Of a stretch of 23,288 nucleotides of DNA, positions 1 through 10,149 are shown piece after piece. The stretch comes from Acanthaster planci (taxonomy: Eukaryota; Echinodermata; Asteroidea; Valvatida; Acanthasteridae), in contig NW_019091865.1 in assembly GCF_001949145.1 (NCBI RefSeq), positions 1-23,288 on the forward strand, given 5' to 3'. The notes under the pieces are model-generated. The model had not been told where the DNA came from, did not search any database, and saw only the letters and a program-made list of their open reading frames with translations. Numbering within the stretch: the stretch's first letter is position 1; every line of letters starts with the position of its first letter. The position numbers and the translations under genes were made by a program.

Positions 1-194
1 TCGAGTCCCACCCGAGTAAGCTTGTGAGGTTTTTTTTTTCGCAAGCTCTCGGACAAGCACTGAGCATACAGTGCTTATTAATGTACGTTGGGTACGGGCA
101 AACCGTTATATATAATTATATGAGAAGATATCGCACTCGACGTGTATGTGCGCAACTGTAGTTCATGGCACCACTTATTGTGCAATGAATGTAT
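1..194. other. AT-rich flank, no gene seen
   Basis: A run of ten T lies near the left edge (about 31-40), followed by ordinary AT-rich sequence. Short ORFs on the minus strand have no recognisable motif and no coding-like composition. I see nothing else here. Confidence 0.5.
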
Positions 195-443
195 ATGGGT
201 AATTCCAGAAATTAAGGGTCCAAAAGTTGACACTTTCATGTCCCTGTTACATCTAACCTTTGTTATTTGACATGGAAATATCACCGGGACTGATTTCAAA
301 CAATTGCTATCTGTTTGGCAGGTAATTTGCATTAATTCATCATTTTTGGAAATTAGAATATATGTTCTGAACTTACAAAATTATATGTCAGATGTAACAG
401 GGACACGAAAAAAAATGGACCCCTAATTTCTGGAATAACCCAT
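195..443. repeat. MITE-like inverted-repeat element
   Basis: The outer arms are inverted copies of each other: 195-222 and the reverse complement of 416-443 agree at about 26 of 28 positions (start ATGGGT, shared word ATTCCAGAAATTA). A second perfect 16-base match, TGTCCCTGTTACATCT, lies inside (238-253 against 391-406). The two blocks are separated by a short unmatched stretch. The 249-bp unit has no ORF. That form fits a miniature inverted-repeat transposable element, a non-autonomous DNA transposon that depends on a transposase made elsewhere. I cannot see a convincing target-site duplication at the edges, so the ends may be off by a few bases and the superfamily is open. Confidence 0.65.
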
Positions 444-797
444 GTGTGTGCGCTCGTACAGTACTGTACCAAAAGAGCAGTAACCTTGTTTCACCCACCC
501 CACGATCAGTGGGCCTCATGCTGCATTAAGCTGGGACAAGAAACTGAGAGCGAATCCGGTTCGTCAAACATGTAAATCTGCTGTGAGGATGCCCCGTTAG
601 ACGGGCCGGCTTCTGATCTGTGCCACGTGCTGGTGGGGGCAAGTTGTATGGCTGTTGTTATGCGTGCTTTTCAAATAAATTTACTTTTGCAAAAATTACA
701 AACAAAATATAAAAACCAGAAAAAAATGTACATTACAATTTCAAAAAGGAAAAGTGAATCTGGTAGAAGTTGCAATAAGTAGCTCTGGATATTATAG
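444..797. other. Non-coding stretch
   Basis: Moderately GC-rich sequence at about 480-660 gives way to an A-rich tract at about 675-760. I find no ORF with a recognisable motif, no tRNA-like B box and no clear repeat. Confidence 0.45.
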
Positions 798-2789
798 CTA
801 ATGATAAATTTCTTCATATCTAGGTTTTAGGGATGTGACAACCTCTCCTGGGAGCTTTTTGGACAGAGTAAGAGTGAATGGATCGCAAATAATACAACTT
901 TGTCTGGATGCAATCTTTCCATGCCTGCATCCCCCTTTTTCCATAAATCTTTTTGTTAACTGGCTTCCATTTGCTGAAGTATGTTCCCATATCAACCATG
1001 TTGTACCATATCAACTGTATAGTGTCATCCTCATCGTTAATTGAGATAATCTCTCCTATCTGTAGCCAGTCATGTGCCTACATTGCCAAATGTGTCTTTC
1101 AGCTCAGCTTGATGTTTCTTATTTGCCCCTTTTTACCAAAGACATCTTCCTACCAGTCGCAGTTACACATTGGCATTGTCATATTGAGATGGAGAGGACC
1201 TAGGAGGATGTGTTGTCATAGATTTGAATACAGAGGAGTCTTTGGTTAGCTGCAGCAGGACTCGGAGTGCATTGTTTGGTAGAACTAGCATTGTTGACAT
1301 CAGGCTGAGCCCATTTGAGTCAGTCCTAATGTATGCGTGGAGCCATCTGGCAGAGAAACTTGTAGATTTTGATATTTTTTATGATATTTTGTCGTACCAT
1401 CTCCATGCAGGCAGTTTCCAAGTGTTGAAAACAGAGTATAATACTGAGCATGGCTTGAGCAACCTAAAGGCCTGCAAGGTGTCTGGCCTCTACAGCTATC
1501 TGTGAAATTGTTGCTACAGAAGGTAATTTGGTGATTATTTGCTTCCCTAGCTTACTCAGCACAATCTTCATGACTTCACTGACCTTTGCCATTGATACAC
1601 TAAAAGCTAGTAGCTCCACAACAGTCTCACGAATGTCATCACTGTACTTGCCATTGTGGAAAGAAGTCACCTCCTCATCTTGTAGTAATCCAACCAGATC
1701 TTCTAGCTCATTATTCTTTTTCTGCACTGACAGAACTCTAGTCTGCAAGTAATTCAGTTCCTTCTCATAAGCAGCTCCATCTAAGAATTTATCTGTCTCC
1801 TTTGACTTTTAAGTAATGCAGTTGCTTGGAAATCCTCTTTTCTGTTGTTTTAGCAACCAGGTTTTGTTTGAGATCTGGTAGATCTGATACATCATTCTGT
1901 GTTGCCATCAAACTGGCTTTTGCCTCTTCAAATTCTTCCTTCAGCTCTGTCATGGTCTTCAGTAATTTCTGAGACTGCTGTTTTGACTGATCCTTTTCAA
2001 GCTCTAGTTCTGTAATTTTCTTATCTGTACGACCCATCCATCTGTTAACATTTCTAGTATCATATTTCTACAGTTTTGCCTTCATTGAATCATGCTTGTT
2101 TTGAAATGACCTCATTTTTGTGGTTGCTGCCTCAAAGTTCTTAGTATTATCGAAGATTTCGTTGCTGTGTGGGTCAAACTTAAATGTTATATCCTGCAGC
2201 TCCTGCAGAATTTGAGATCGTTCTTCATTCAAGTTTTTACCGATGTCTGGAGTGCAGCAATGTCTTCTTTTAATTTACAATTCTGTTTTTGCAATATCTT
2301 ATTCTTTTGTTTCACTTTATCATGCTTTTTTTGCTTTTTTAATCGCTGAGAAGTTTCTGTAGCAAGCTGATCTGAAACAGAAGAGGCAAATTCTGTTGCG
2401 GCTGCTAAGCACTTTTTGCCTGCTTAAGTTCCAGTTGATGTTGATGTAGTTGTTTTTTCATTTTCTTCTTTCAAGGCGTGTCTGCATACGTTTCTTCCCT
2501 ATTCCGTACAATCTTGTTAGGCTTCCATGAACTCAATGCCTGCAACATTGTTGCTTTGTTCTTTTTCTTGTATGTTCCAACAAGGTGCGAGATAGAAGTA
2601 GCTGTAGACTTTACCTTAACATTATCCCTACCAACTAGATCAACAAGGAAAAATTCAAAGTTCCTACTAAATGTGCATGTAATTCTACCACTACACCAAT
2701 TTTTACTGAATTAAGTCTTGGAAGCTCCTTCCCTGGTTCAACAAAGTGTTGCAGCTTCAGGCCTGCCTCCGAGCAGTACTTTCCTATTT
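798..2789 (-). pseudogene. Decayed coiled-coil mobile-element protein with DGTTK motif
   Basis: Read on the minus strand this is one protein broken by several frameshifts and stops. In order: a likely 3' splice site (a long T/C tract, then AG at 2790-2791) opens a segment with GKYCSEAGLKLQHFVEPGKE (about 2785-2725); a basic segment with SHLVGTYKKKNKATMLQALS (about 2600-2535); a long Lys/Glu/Gln-rich coiled coil (about 2440-1789, including FKFDPHSNEIFDNT and KSDD-like heptads); a helical block with KYSDDIRETVVELL and KLPSVATISQIAVEARHL (1748-1464); a motif CLHGDGTTKYHKKYQ followed by VSLPDGSTHTLGL (about 1412-1320); and a C-terminal segment ending FTLTLSKKLPGEVV..YEEIYH before the stop at 798. 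I recognise this layout as a repeated family of uncharacterised proteins in marine invertebrates, from memory and not from a search. The Asp in DGTT could be a catalytic residue of a DDE-like nuclease, but that is inference. Frame changes occur near 2475, 2240, 2060, 1790, 1450, 1300 and 860, so the copy is dead. Confidence 0.6.
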
Positions 2790-3243
2790 CTAGGGACAAA
2801 GAAAAAAAAGAAGAAAAGCATGTTTTATAAATGTTCCCTCAAAATAGCCAACATTTTGTGAGAGTGTGTGTTATGTGTCGGTGATCCATAATCATCCCAC
2901 AATATTTTATAATTTTGAAAATATAATTTGTATTAATAATATCAAATAGTTGAAACTGGGGAAAACACTAACCATGCTCCTATGATGATCAAAGAAATTA
3001 CCTGTGTGAAAAGTGCACTGGATGTGAACATGTAAATATGTCCTGATTCACCTTGATATAGTAAAGTGGGCTTCGTCTGGGCAACAATGGCACGCAGCAT
3101 ACATGCAGCAATCTGATCCGTATTAAACTTGTATGGATGTGGAGTGCACTTCTGAGTTATTGTGTACGTACATGATAGTTATCGTGCACATATAAAATAA
3201 GGGCGGTCATTTTTTTATTATCATTGCATTAACAGAACAATTT

Positions 3244-3960
3244 AGAGTCTAAACCATTTCATGGCATCTCCACAAGAACCCTGCAGGCATGTTGCCACAT
3301 TTCATTGTCCAATATGTATTTCTGTCTTAGTTGACATAAAAATTCGTATTCTCTCTATTCCACATAATTTAGAGGAAATGTTACAAAAAAATCCTGCATT
3401 AACTCTTGTTGTCTGTTGTGTCCATTGTCTCCATATGTTTGTCAATACCTGCATGCCAAGAGGAAATTCCCTTTCAATACCACTCAGAACCTTGTGCACC
3501 TCTAATGTGTGAAGTTCTTGAACATCAATGCTGTGGTCTGTAAGCTGATCGATCACATTACAAAGGCAGAATAAAGTGGTTCTCTGATTAACTCCAAGAG
3601 CATTTCGAAGAGTATACTTAAAAATGCCTGAAGATGTAAGCTGGAACAGATAAAAGAAGATACTGTTGGTAAATTTCTTTTCTGAAATGCTGGCAAGGCA
3701 CAGTTGATAATTTTCCTACGGTTAACATTATGGTTAATAATGGTTAAAGATGCCATCAACATTGTGCAAACCCTTCTTGTTTGTTTGGGTAGCTTGTATT
3801 GGAAATGGCATAATGTGGCATTTCCTTTTCAGCCATCATTTGTGTCATCTGCTTATAGACTAATCCAAGCAGATGCCTTGTTAACTGCTCCTAAGGCCAG
3901 TTATAGGGGGTGCTTTAAGCCACTTCACACAGATACAGAAACAGGCAACACGTGACCATC
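3244..3960 (-). pseudogene. Broken coding segment, possible upstream exon of the same element
   Basis: Three successive minus-strand frames look protein-like: one with LGLVYKQMTQMMAEKEMP (about 3880-3810), one with RRKIINCALPAFQKRN (about 3725-3675), and one with NQRTTLFCLCNVIDQL followed by DVQELHTLEVHKVLSGIE (about 3585-3470) and TTRVNAGFF. They only connect through frameshifts near 3750, 3600 and 3390. I do not recognise the domain. It lies just upstream of, and on the same strand as, the coiled-coil protein at 798-2789, so it may be its N-terminal exon or a separate element. No other feature helps to decide. Confidence 0.35.
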
Positions 3961-5116
3961 AATTGGACTGTCAATGTTTATTTGTTGCAATCATGTCTGG
4001 TTGACTACCTGTTTATCCTGTGGTGACTAAGAAAAAAATAGATAAATAAATAAAGGAAAAATACAAACTGGTTCAAATCAGCAAAGGTTTTATGTGCGTT
4101 GTCACCGTTTCGGGAAATCTAAACTTAAACAATTATACAGCCATAATCAAGTTTACCAACAATTAAAGTACGACACGTTCAACCATTAATGAATGATTGC
4201 ATCCGCACAAGAGTTAATCAATAAAAAAAAAACATGAAAAAGTTAAATGGGAATAACGTCTTTATCAATACATTTCCACAGCTAATCTCCATCTTCACTC
4301 CAGACGGTGTTTATGGAGAGGATTCATTACTTTCAATAGTTCCTCGGCTATTGACCTCCCAGGCAGAATGACATGCATAAAACACACCGAACCAAATCTA
4401 AACGTGTGTGTATGAATGTACACAGGAATACGTGTATATGGAAGAAAAGTAATTGCACAAAAATACAACACTTAATACTAAATTACAATTATACAACTTT
4501 ACAGATATTTTGTTGGATAAACAACCTACAGTACATAAACTGTCAAGGTTTTCAATAAAGCCCTATTGGCAGCTGGATCATTATTAAATTTGATGAGGCA
4601 ATTTGAAGTACAGGTAATAAAATCACAATTAAATTTATCTCTACAATAAGAAAATATGCAATTAAGTTAAACTTATGTAGATTGAGGGGGGAAAAACCAT
4701 CAGAGAACTTTGTGTGACCAAATACATAGCATTATTATCGGAAAAGCTGAAAGAAAGGAGAAGAAATGGTGCCAAACCTCTTTAGCTTGTAAGACTGTCC
4801 GGGGATAGATGTGCTATGATGCCACAAAATTTAACTGATGGCAGGACACTTCTAATCATGAATACAAATAAAATGCATTACCCAGAAGAGGCAGTGAATA
4901 TGAACCATATACGAATTTCAATATCAAAAGGAGACGCTATGCCAAATGAATATACAGATCTGATACCATCAACAAGCACACATTAAAAAAGTCCTGCGTC
5001 AACAAAAGGCTTCGGTTTCCAAAAAGGTACACCTGTATTGTGATATTTTGGACTCCTTCCAAAGAGTCACCAGTACCACTAGAATCAGGCTACACTACAC
5101 ACTGTTGGCACTTCTA
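3961..5116. other. AT-rich non-coding stretch
   Basis: This stretch contains a short (AAATA)n-like run at about 4030-4065, scattered A runs and no ORF with a recognisable motif. It could hold the 3' untranslated part of the KDZ-like gene on the minus strand, but I see no direct proof. A GGTTCAAATC word at 4070 resembles a tRNA B box without any tRNA around it. Confidence 0.45.
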
Positions 5117-5551
5117 CATGCTGAAAGAATTGGATTGTAACCTTGTTCATAGCAGAGCGCTGTGTATCTGTTTCTTCGAACAATCATACAATGAATGTAG
5201 AATAAGGTGATGTGTCTTTAGCATAGCACAAAGGATTTTTTTGAATCTACCCAGCAAAACAAACGTTTGTTCACAATTGATGGTGTTGTCTTTCTCCTCA
5301 AGATGATCATCAGGATGGTACCTGCTTCTGCATTCACAATCTGCGTAGTTCTCAATGAGCAGATGATCAATGCACGTTCGTAGTTACAACAACAGGTGTG
5401 ACCAATGCCACGAAAGTGGAAGCGGTTTACGGGCTACAACCATATTATCTAAATGGCACATATTGTCATAGACAATAGCAATTTTGGTCCAGTCCTCTGC
5501 AGATATCTGCTGGTAAAATGAACGGAGCCAGGATAGCAGGATAATAAACAC
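5117..5551 (-). pseudogene. KDZ-like transposase, C-terminal fragment
   Basis: KDZ (Kyakuja-Dileera-Zisupton) elements are DNA transposons with a large DDE-type transposase. An exon seems to open after a pyrimidine-rich stretch and AG at 5552-5553. It reads LLSWLRSFYQQI, then KIAIVYDNMCHLDN and VARKPLPL (about 5550-5410). After a frame change near 5385 it continues IDHLLIENYADCEC, RYHPDDHLEEKDN, EQTFVLLGRFKKILCAM (about 5370-5215), then after a second change MIVRRNRYTALCYEQGYNPIL (about 5190-5125). The VYDNMCHLD, EQTF..L.RFKKI and RRN.YT..CY series is what I remember for invertebrate KDZ/CxC3-type proteins; no search was possible. At least two frameshifts mark it as a pseudogene. The N-terminal half is not recognisable nearby. 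Confidence 0.6.
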
Positions 5552-5642
5552 CTGTAATGGAGACTTAGACCTACATGTACATGTTAAATTATAAAATAAA
5601 ACAAAACCTTCGCATGGTGCTACCGCAAGCCTTTCCACCTAT

Positions 5643-5760
5643 TGCTTAGTAGAGACTGATCGGAACGTTTGTCGTGCTTTTTGTTGATGATCTTGAACGT
5701 TTCATGACAGTGAATTGCCCACTACTCCATTTGTTCCGAATCTGAGTTTACAATTTTGCA
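5643..5760 (-). other. Short protein-like fragment, unrecognised
   Basis: On the minus strand this reads CKIVNSDSEQME, an in-frame TAG, then WAIHCHETFKIINKKHD. Residues such as NSDSEQ and ETFKIINK look conserved-protein-like. It sits between the USP-bearing gene and the KDZ-like fragment and is in a different frame from both. It could be a remnant of either. I do not assign it. Confidence 0.25.
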
Positions 5761-5910
5761 TAGTTGACTAACATAGAAATCAACGACGGATTCCCTTATC
5801 ATAGATATGTCTCAAACACTTCAACACAGACAATTTGGGCCTGCTATTAATCATGGCCATTTGCTTTTCTTGTCACGCACTGCAATACTATCTAAATTCT
5901 TTGCGTCAGT

Positions 5911-6870
5911 TCAGGCCCACAAAAGTTGAATATATTTGTCTTCCTTTTCAGTAATGGTGTACCATATCTCTGTGGTGGCCGATACAGAAAACAGTGAAGC
6001 ATTTTCTTCGGTTGAATCATTTTTCTCATTGGAAAAACTAGTATCCCACAGCGGAAACTTCACTTGTGAAGAGAAACACTGATGTTTCATGTACATTGAC
6101 GTCACTGAACTGTATGATTCCTTGTCCATATTGTTCCTTACCAATGTTTTGTAATGCCTACTTTCTAAAGATTGGCCTTCGTGGATGACGGCAGACTGTA
6201 AGTTGTAAACTGCTGGGGTATTCTTTATGTAGAAGTTCGACAGATCCAACACTACACTTGGGCTGACATCTTTTATGATTTTCATATGTCGGCCCCCAAC
6301 ATTACGGAATCTCAACAACTGCACAGCCAATACCGTAATCAGTTCACAATAAGAGCCCTGGTGATTTTTGCACACTTGTCTTGGCCACAACTATCACAAT
6401 GAAGACCTCTTACAGCTTCCTCTTCAAAGCATTTTTGCAGGTAGTTACCAAGGTTCAATTCCAAACAGGCAATACACCAAATGTCAAGTTCCCAACTTCT
6501 ATGTTAATGTTACAGTTAAGGCATCTAATGCTTTTTGAGATCTCAATTTCATTGGACAAACAAAATATTTAATTACGAGTTGTTGATAAAATCCTGCAGC
6601 ATCCTGTTGCTGGTGACAGTTGATGTTCATTTGAATGGCAGAATCCGTGACCAATGGTTTGACAGTCTGAAACGAAATGGATCTGGATGTCTCCATCAAT
6701 ATCTAGAAAAAGTCTATCAACTGTTGCCATAGGAACCTACATGTATCGCTTCTTGAACTTTTGACATACTTAGCCTACATGTAGCTTGGCCAATGAAAGG
6801 TTTTATGGCTGGGATAGTCGATATCCACCAGCAGGATACCCTATTGCTTACAATACCTCTTGCTAACCTT
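5911..6870 (-). pseudogene. USP-like (ubiquitin-specific protease) domain
   Basis: All five landmarks of the USP fold occur in order: a Cys box (SCWW, the catalytic Cys codon at 6831-6833), the QQDA box, a two-CxxC zinc ribbon, the LxRF strand before the palm, and a His box with HYKTLV, then a W-DT-SNE Asp box. The usual Gly before His-Tyr is Arg here. The known reaction of the family is hydrolysis of the isopeptide bond after the ubiquitin C-terminus. Shifts between frames (near 6730, 6490 and 6340) prevent an active product from this copy. Spacing between boxes is shorter than in typical USPs, so some sequence has been lost. Confidence 0.6.
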
Positions 6871-7587
6871 CTGGTGTTTTGATATGCCATACTGATATCT
6901 CTGTTGTCCTTGTTGCCTCTTGAACCATTTCTTTTACGGCTACTGGAAATCCCTTTTTTGGGAGGTGAGACTTGAAGTGTTTTTTCACTGTCTGACGAGT
7001 CAAATGAATTGATTACTTGTTTTCTTGAGTGTTTTTGTTTGGATTTCTCTTTAAACTGTAATGCCGTCAACAGTGGTGTCAAATACACTCTTTTTTTGGC
7101 TGCTGTGCTCACTTTCACATGCTTATGCCATATTTTATGAGACAATTTGACAGTTTTGGATGGAATTTTCTGTTTACTCATACAAAACGCTTTGTAAAAT
7201 TCCTTCTGCAAGGGTAACATGTTGTACTCATATTTCAGCATGAAATCAGTTATTGTTCTTGCGCTGTCATGGTTCATATTAACCTGATTAACTTCTTGTA
7301 TGCTTTTCTCTACAATACCTTGAGTGTGGTCGTAAGAGGTGATGCTTTGATATGCCAAGTTTTTCAGTGACTCATACGTCTTTGACCAATTTGGAATATT
7401 CGGCAGAGTATTCAAGTAAATAACTTATGAACTCCTTTCAAAAGTAGGAATTTTGGGGTAATTTGGAGGAATCCTTTACGGCCTTTTGTACTTGTTCAAC
7501 TGGCATATTGTATTTTGAGCCACCCTTTGAAAACATATGCCAAAGGGTAAATTGGGCACCTTTGATACATGCTCATCTTGAAAATAT

Positions 7588-8053
7588 TTAACTGAGGTGA
7601 TTTGTTGTCAGTTTGCAGGGCAGTACTTTGCTCCAAATCATCCACTGGAGTGCTCTCTTGAAATCATTATTTGTGGTAGACCCAGTAACTATATTGTAAC
7701 ATCTATTGAAGTAACTTGTCACAGTCTCACAATTGAAAGCTTTGAGACATGACAAAAACAGTGTGGAGCTGCCACCAATCATTAGTAGAAGAGGTGGATT
7801 AATGCCATTATGACCAAATAGGGTTTGTTCAGCATGCAAAAAACACTGCAAAAAATAACTTACTACAACAGCATTATGATCTGCTGTAAGAAAAGATGCA
7901 AGCATAGATGGAAGATTACCTTTTTGACGAATCACAAGGTCATATAATTGGTATTTCTTAGTGGGAGAAAATTTTGAATTATTCCTGATTATTGACCCAG
8001 TGGCATCAAAATATATGATATCCCTCTGTGATATTTGATGATACGCCCTGATG
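7588..8053 (-). pseudogene. DDE-like transposase core (part of the 5911-8053 gene)
   Basis: The frame is open without a stop from the likely acceptor to 7588. It has FDATG (candidate catalytic Asp), a helical stretch with FLQCFLHAEQTLFG, then LLLMIGGSS, where related proteins as I recall them have Asp before the small residues, then KAFNCETVTSYFNRCYNIV. The CxxH motif that follows in MULE-type cores is lost by a frameshift just after FKRAL. The fold assignment is from pattern memory. I am confident it is transposase-like and less sure of the superfamily. Confidence 0.5.
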
Positions 8054-8125
8054 CTCTCCCAAGAGAATAAAATAACATACTGTAGTTATCATAAGTAAGT
8101 ACCCTTTCTAGGTCGAGGGGGGGTT

Positions 8126-8323
8126 GTGCGTGTTACGAGCACTGGCACTCGCCCTATCTCGCTCGACATTTGCTCGGTCTTACATGACAGACACATAACG
8201 GACACACTATGGGTGCACAAAGAGCCCAAGCAGAAGCCCCTGACTCTGCTCTTCACTGACCAGTGGAGGTACCCAACTTGGAACTCGCACAAGTCCTGCC
8301 CGTGTAGAGTGTCGGCAGTCTGA
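8126..8323 (+). other. Small ORF with coding-like third positions, unrecognised
   Basis: Within AT-rich surroundings this stretch is GC-richer, and many codons end in C or G when read on the plus strand (for example KEPKQKPLTLLFTDQWRYP). It ends in TGA after CPCRVSAV. The minus strand is also open here with a Cys-rich reading, so the coding strand is not certain. I recognise no domain. It could be a stray exon or the remains of a mobile element. Confidence 0.2.
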
Positions 8324-8353
8324 CCCACTGATGATGGCTTAAAAGCATACATT

Positions 8354-9504
8354 TTCCTCGACCGTGGAATTCAATATGATATGGTTTTAATAAAAGGTAC
8401 ATTAAAAACAAAAACTATCAAAAAGAGCCGCTTTAAGTTGACAAAAGAGCACACAACCATGGCCAGTTTCCCCTTCAAGGTACGAGTTTCGGAAAAAACA
8501 ATGGCATTTCAAAGAAATAAGAAATTATTTCTGACTGATCCACACAACGTGGACTTCACATAGCGCAAACCCTAATGGATCTTGGCATTGTGTCTGCAAC
8601 AATGAAGGCTGGCTGTGTCATTGTGTGTGCCAAGCTATGGCCAAACTAGATTTGAAATCAAGTCGGTGGTGGCCGGGTGCAGTCAACCTTTCTTGTGAAG
8701 CATGCGCGGTGCGGTAGGCCACCGTTGATGTGGTCAATGATGCATTGACTGCATTAACTTCAGATTTTAGACGTGTATTAAATTTTCTGTTGATGTACAC
8801 AATATTAGACGATCAATTTCATCATCACACTGCACTACATGTATTTTGAATACACAAATGCTCCCTTGTGCCTCAAATCATGCACAAGGATAATGAAACT
8901 TCTGGGCAGAGCAGTGATGCAGCAGTTGAGTGGACATCGACATGAAATAACTATCCATTAAGTGAAATTGGACTGAAAATAAAATGAAAATATGCATCGT
9001 AATTTTGTTCTGCCATGACTAGTTTTTGGTTGGACTCAGACAATTACCTTGATTACATGAAAATGCACTATTTCAATATAGCGAGCTTTTTAAAGTTGGT
9101 GCTTGTCAGATTTTGAAAGACAAATTTTGGAGGACGAACAAATAAAATGAGAATTTTTTCTGTTATCTCAAGAAAAAATAACATTTTTCAAGTCAGAGAG
9201 AATTAAGATGCTTTTAAGATTTTACTGTAAAAAAACAACAACAACCCCCCCCCAAAACACACATAGTTATCCCTTATACCACTTGTAGGCCTGTAGGCTA
9301 GGTAGCGGGTATGAATTAACACTCCCCCCCCGCTTCTACGTTCTGCTACTTTGTAGTACTTTTTTTTTTTCTTTTACAAATACAGCTTTAATATATCGCA
9401 ATTTTTGTAAGATAGGCCACTTATAAGTTGATCTTCACACTGCCACTTACAATCAGAGCAACTTCTTTATGGCACCATTTGAAGAATGAAATCAATCACT
9501 TAAC
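8354..9504. other. AT-rich non-coding stretch with C and T runs
   Basis: No ORF with a recognisable motif. Simple runs stand out: a nine-C run near 9246-9254, an eight-C run near 9324-9332 and a long T run near 9359-9371. These would be fragile points for assembly. Confidence 0.45.
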
Positions 9505-9610
9505 CTTTTGCCGTGCCTCGTCGCAGGCAAGCTCGGGCCACTGCCAACCGCGGCGCGGCCAGCCACGCGTGCAAGCGGCGCAGCATCCCAGGATCGGGGA
9601 ACAAGGCAGT
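9505..9610. other. Short CpG-rich patch
   Basis: About 100 bases with many CG dinucleotides (for example CCGCGGCGCGGCCAG and ACGCGTGCAAGCGGCGCAGC) stand in AT-rich DNA. Both strands are open for about 60-90 codons but no motif is seen. It may be a fragment of a GC-rich mobile element or a small CpG island. Confidence 0.35.
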
Positions 9611-10149
9611 TATGTACATGTATTCGTCGGTTGCCAATCATATTGCCTCTACTACCCCCATACTCACACATTGGAAATAGGGAAACCAGTCCAGAGAGCC
9701 TGAATTGACTCGTGAATGTATCATAAATACCGTTCACACCTCGCACATAGTGTGTTGGGTCTGTACTTGTTTACATTTTGAGGTTGTGTAATCCTTGCAG
9801 TTTATTCTTTCACTAATATGGTTATTGTAAAAAATAAAAAAAAATAAAAACTAGATAGAAGTGTTTGTAAATGTCGCGGGGTCTATCCCAGATTAGGGAA
9901 ACCCTGATGATGTAATTCCCTACCGGTTCGATCAACTCGACAAAATAAAAAAAAACAATAGTCATTCAAGATTTAGGTTAATGTACAGTTCGAATTAAAC
10001 GGAACTTTAATTCTGGTCACTCGCATGATCTTCAACTGGAAATTGAAGCGGAGAAATATGAATCAGGAATACAATCAATGACAAAACACACAAATGAAAA
10101 TACACAGAATTTACAATGATTTATTTAAAAAAATAAAAAAAGGATAGGG
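9611..10149. other. AT-rich non-coding stretch
   Basis: A-rich runs at about 9828-9850 and 10125-10142; no gene, RNA or structured repeat seen. Confidence 0.45.

Larger units (their letters stand above)
5911..8053 (-). pseudogene. MULE-like DDE transposase joined to a USP-type peptidase
   Basis: This minus-strand gene begins at a likely splice acceptor (T/C-rich tract, AG at 8054-8055). The N-terminal part has IIYFDATGSIIRN (first putative Asp), a central stretch with ADHNAVVVSYFLQ and LLLMIGGSSTLFLS, where the expected second Asp appears as Gly, and a later SYDHTQGIVEKSIQEV with a candidate Glu (about 7340-7300). A Lys/Ser-rich linker follows (about 7150-6900). The C-terminal part has a USP layout: Cys box GIVSNRVSCWWIS (Cys codon 6831-6833), CHQQQDAAGFYQQL (about 6622-6580), zinc ribbon CIAC..HCDSCGQDKC (about 6470-6370), LAVQLLRF, His box SRHYKTLVRN (His codon 6154-6156) and WDTSFSNEK. 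Frames change near 7590-7400, 6730, 6490 and 6340, so this copy is dead. USPs remove ubiquitin. Linkage to a transposase recalls plant MULEs that carry ULP1-like peptidases. Confidence 0.6.

Noticed and set aside
78-332. Minus-strand ORF across the MITE-like element
   Set aside because: It spans the inverted repeats and has no motif; chance opening.
835-1752. Plus-strand ORFs opposite the coiled-coil pseudogene
   Set aside because: They are antisense shadows; the minus strand carries the conserved-looking motifs.
4060-4090. tRNA-like GGTTCAAATC box
   Set aside because: No acceptor stem, D arm or anticodon arm can be formed around it.
8315-8345. C/D-box-like CTGA and TGATGA words
   Set aside because: The order and spacing are wrong for one snoRNA and there is no terminal stem.
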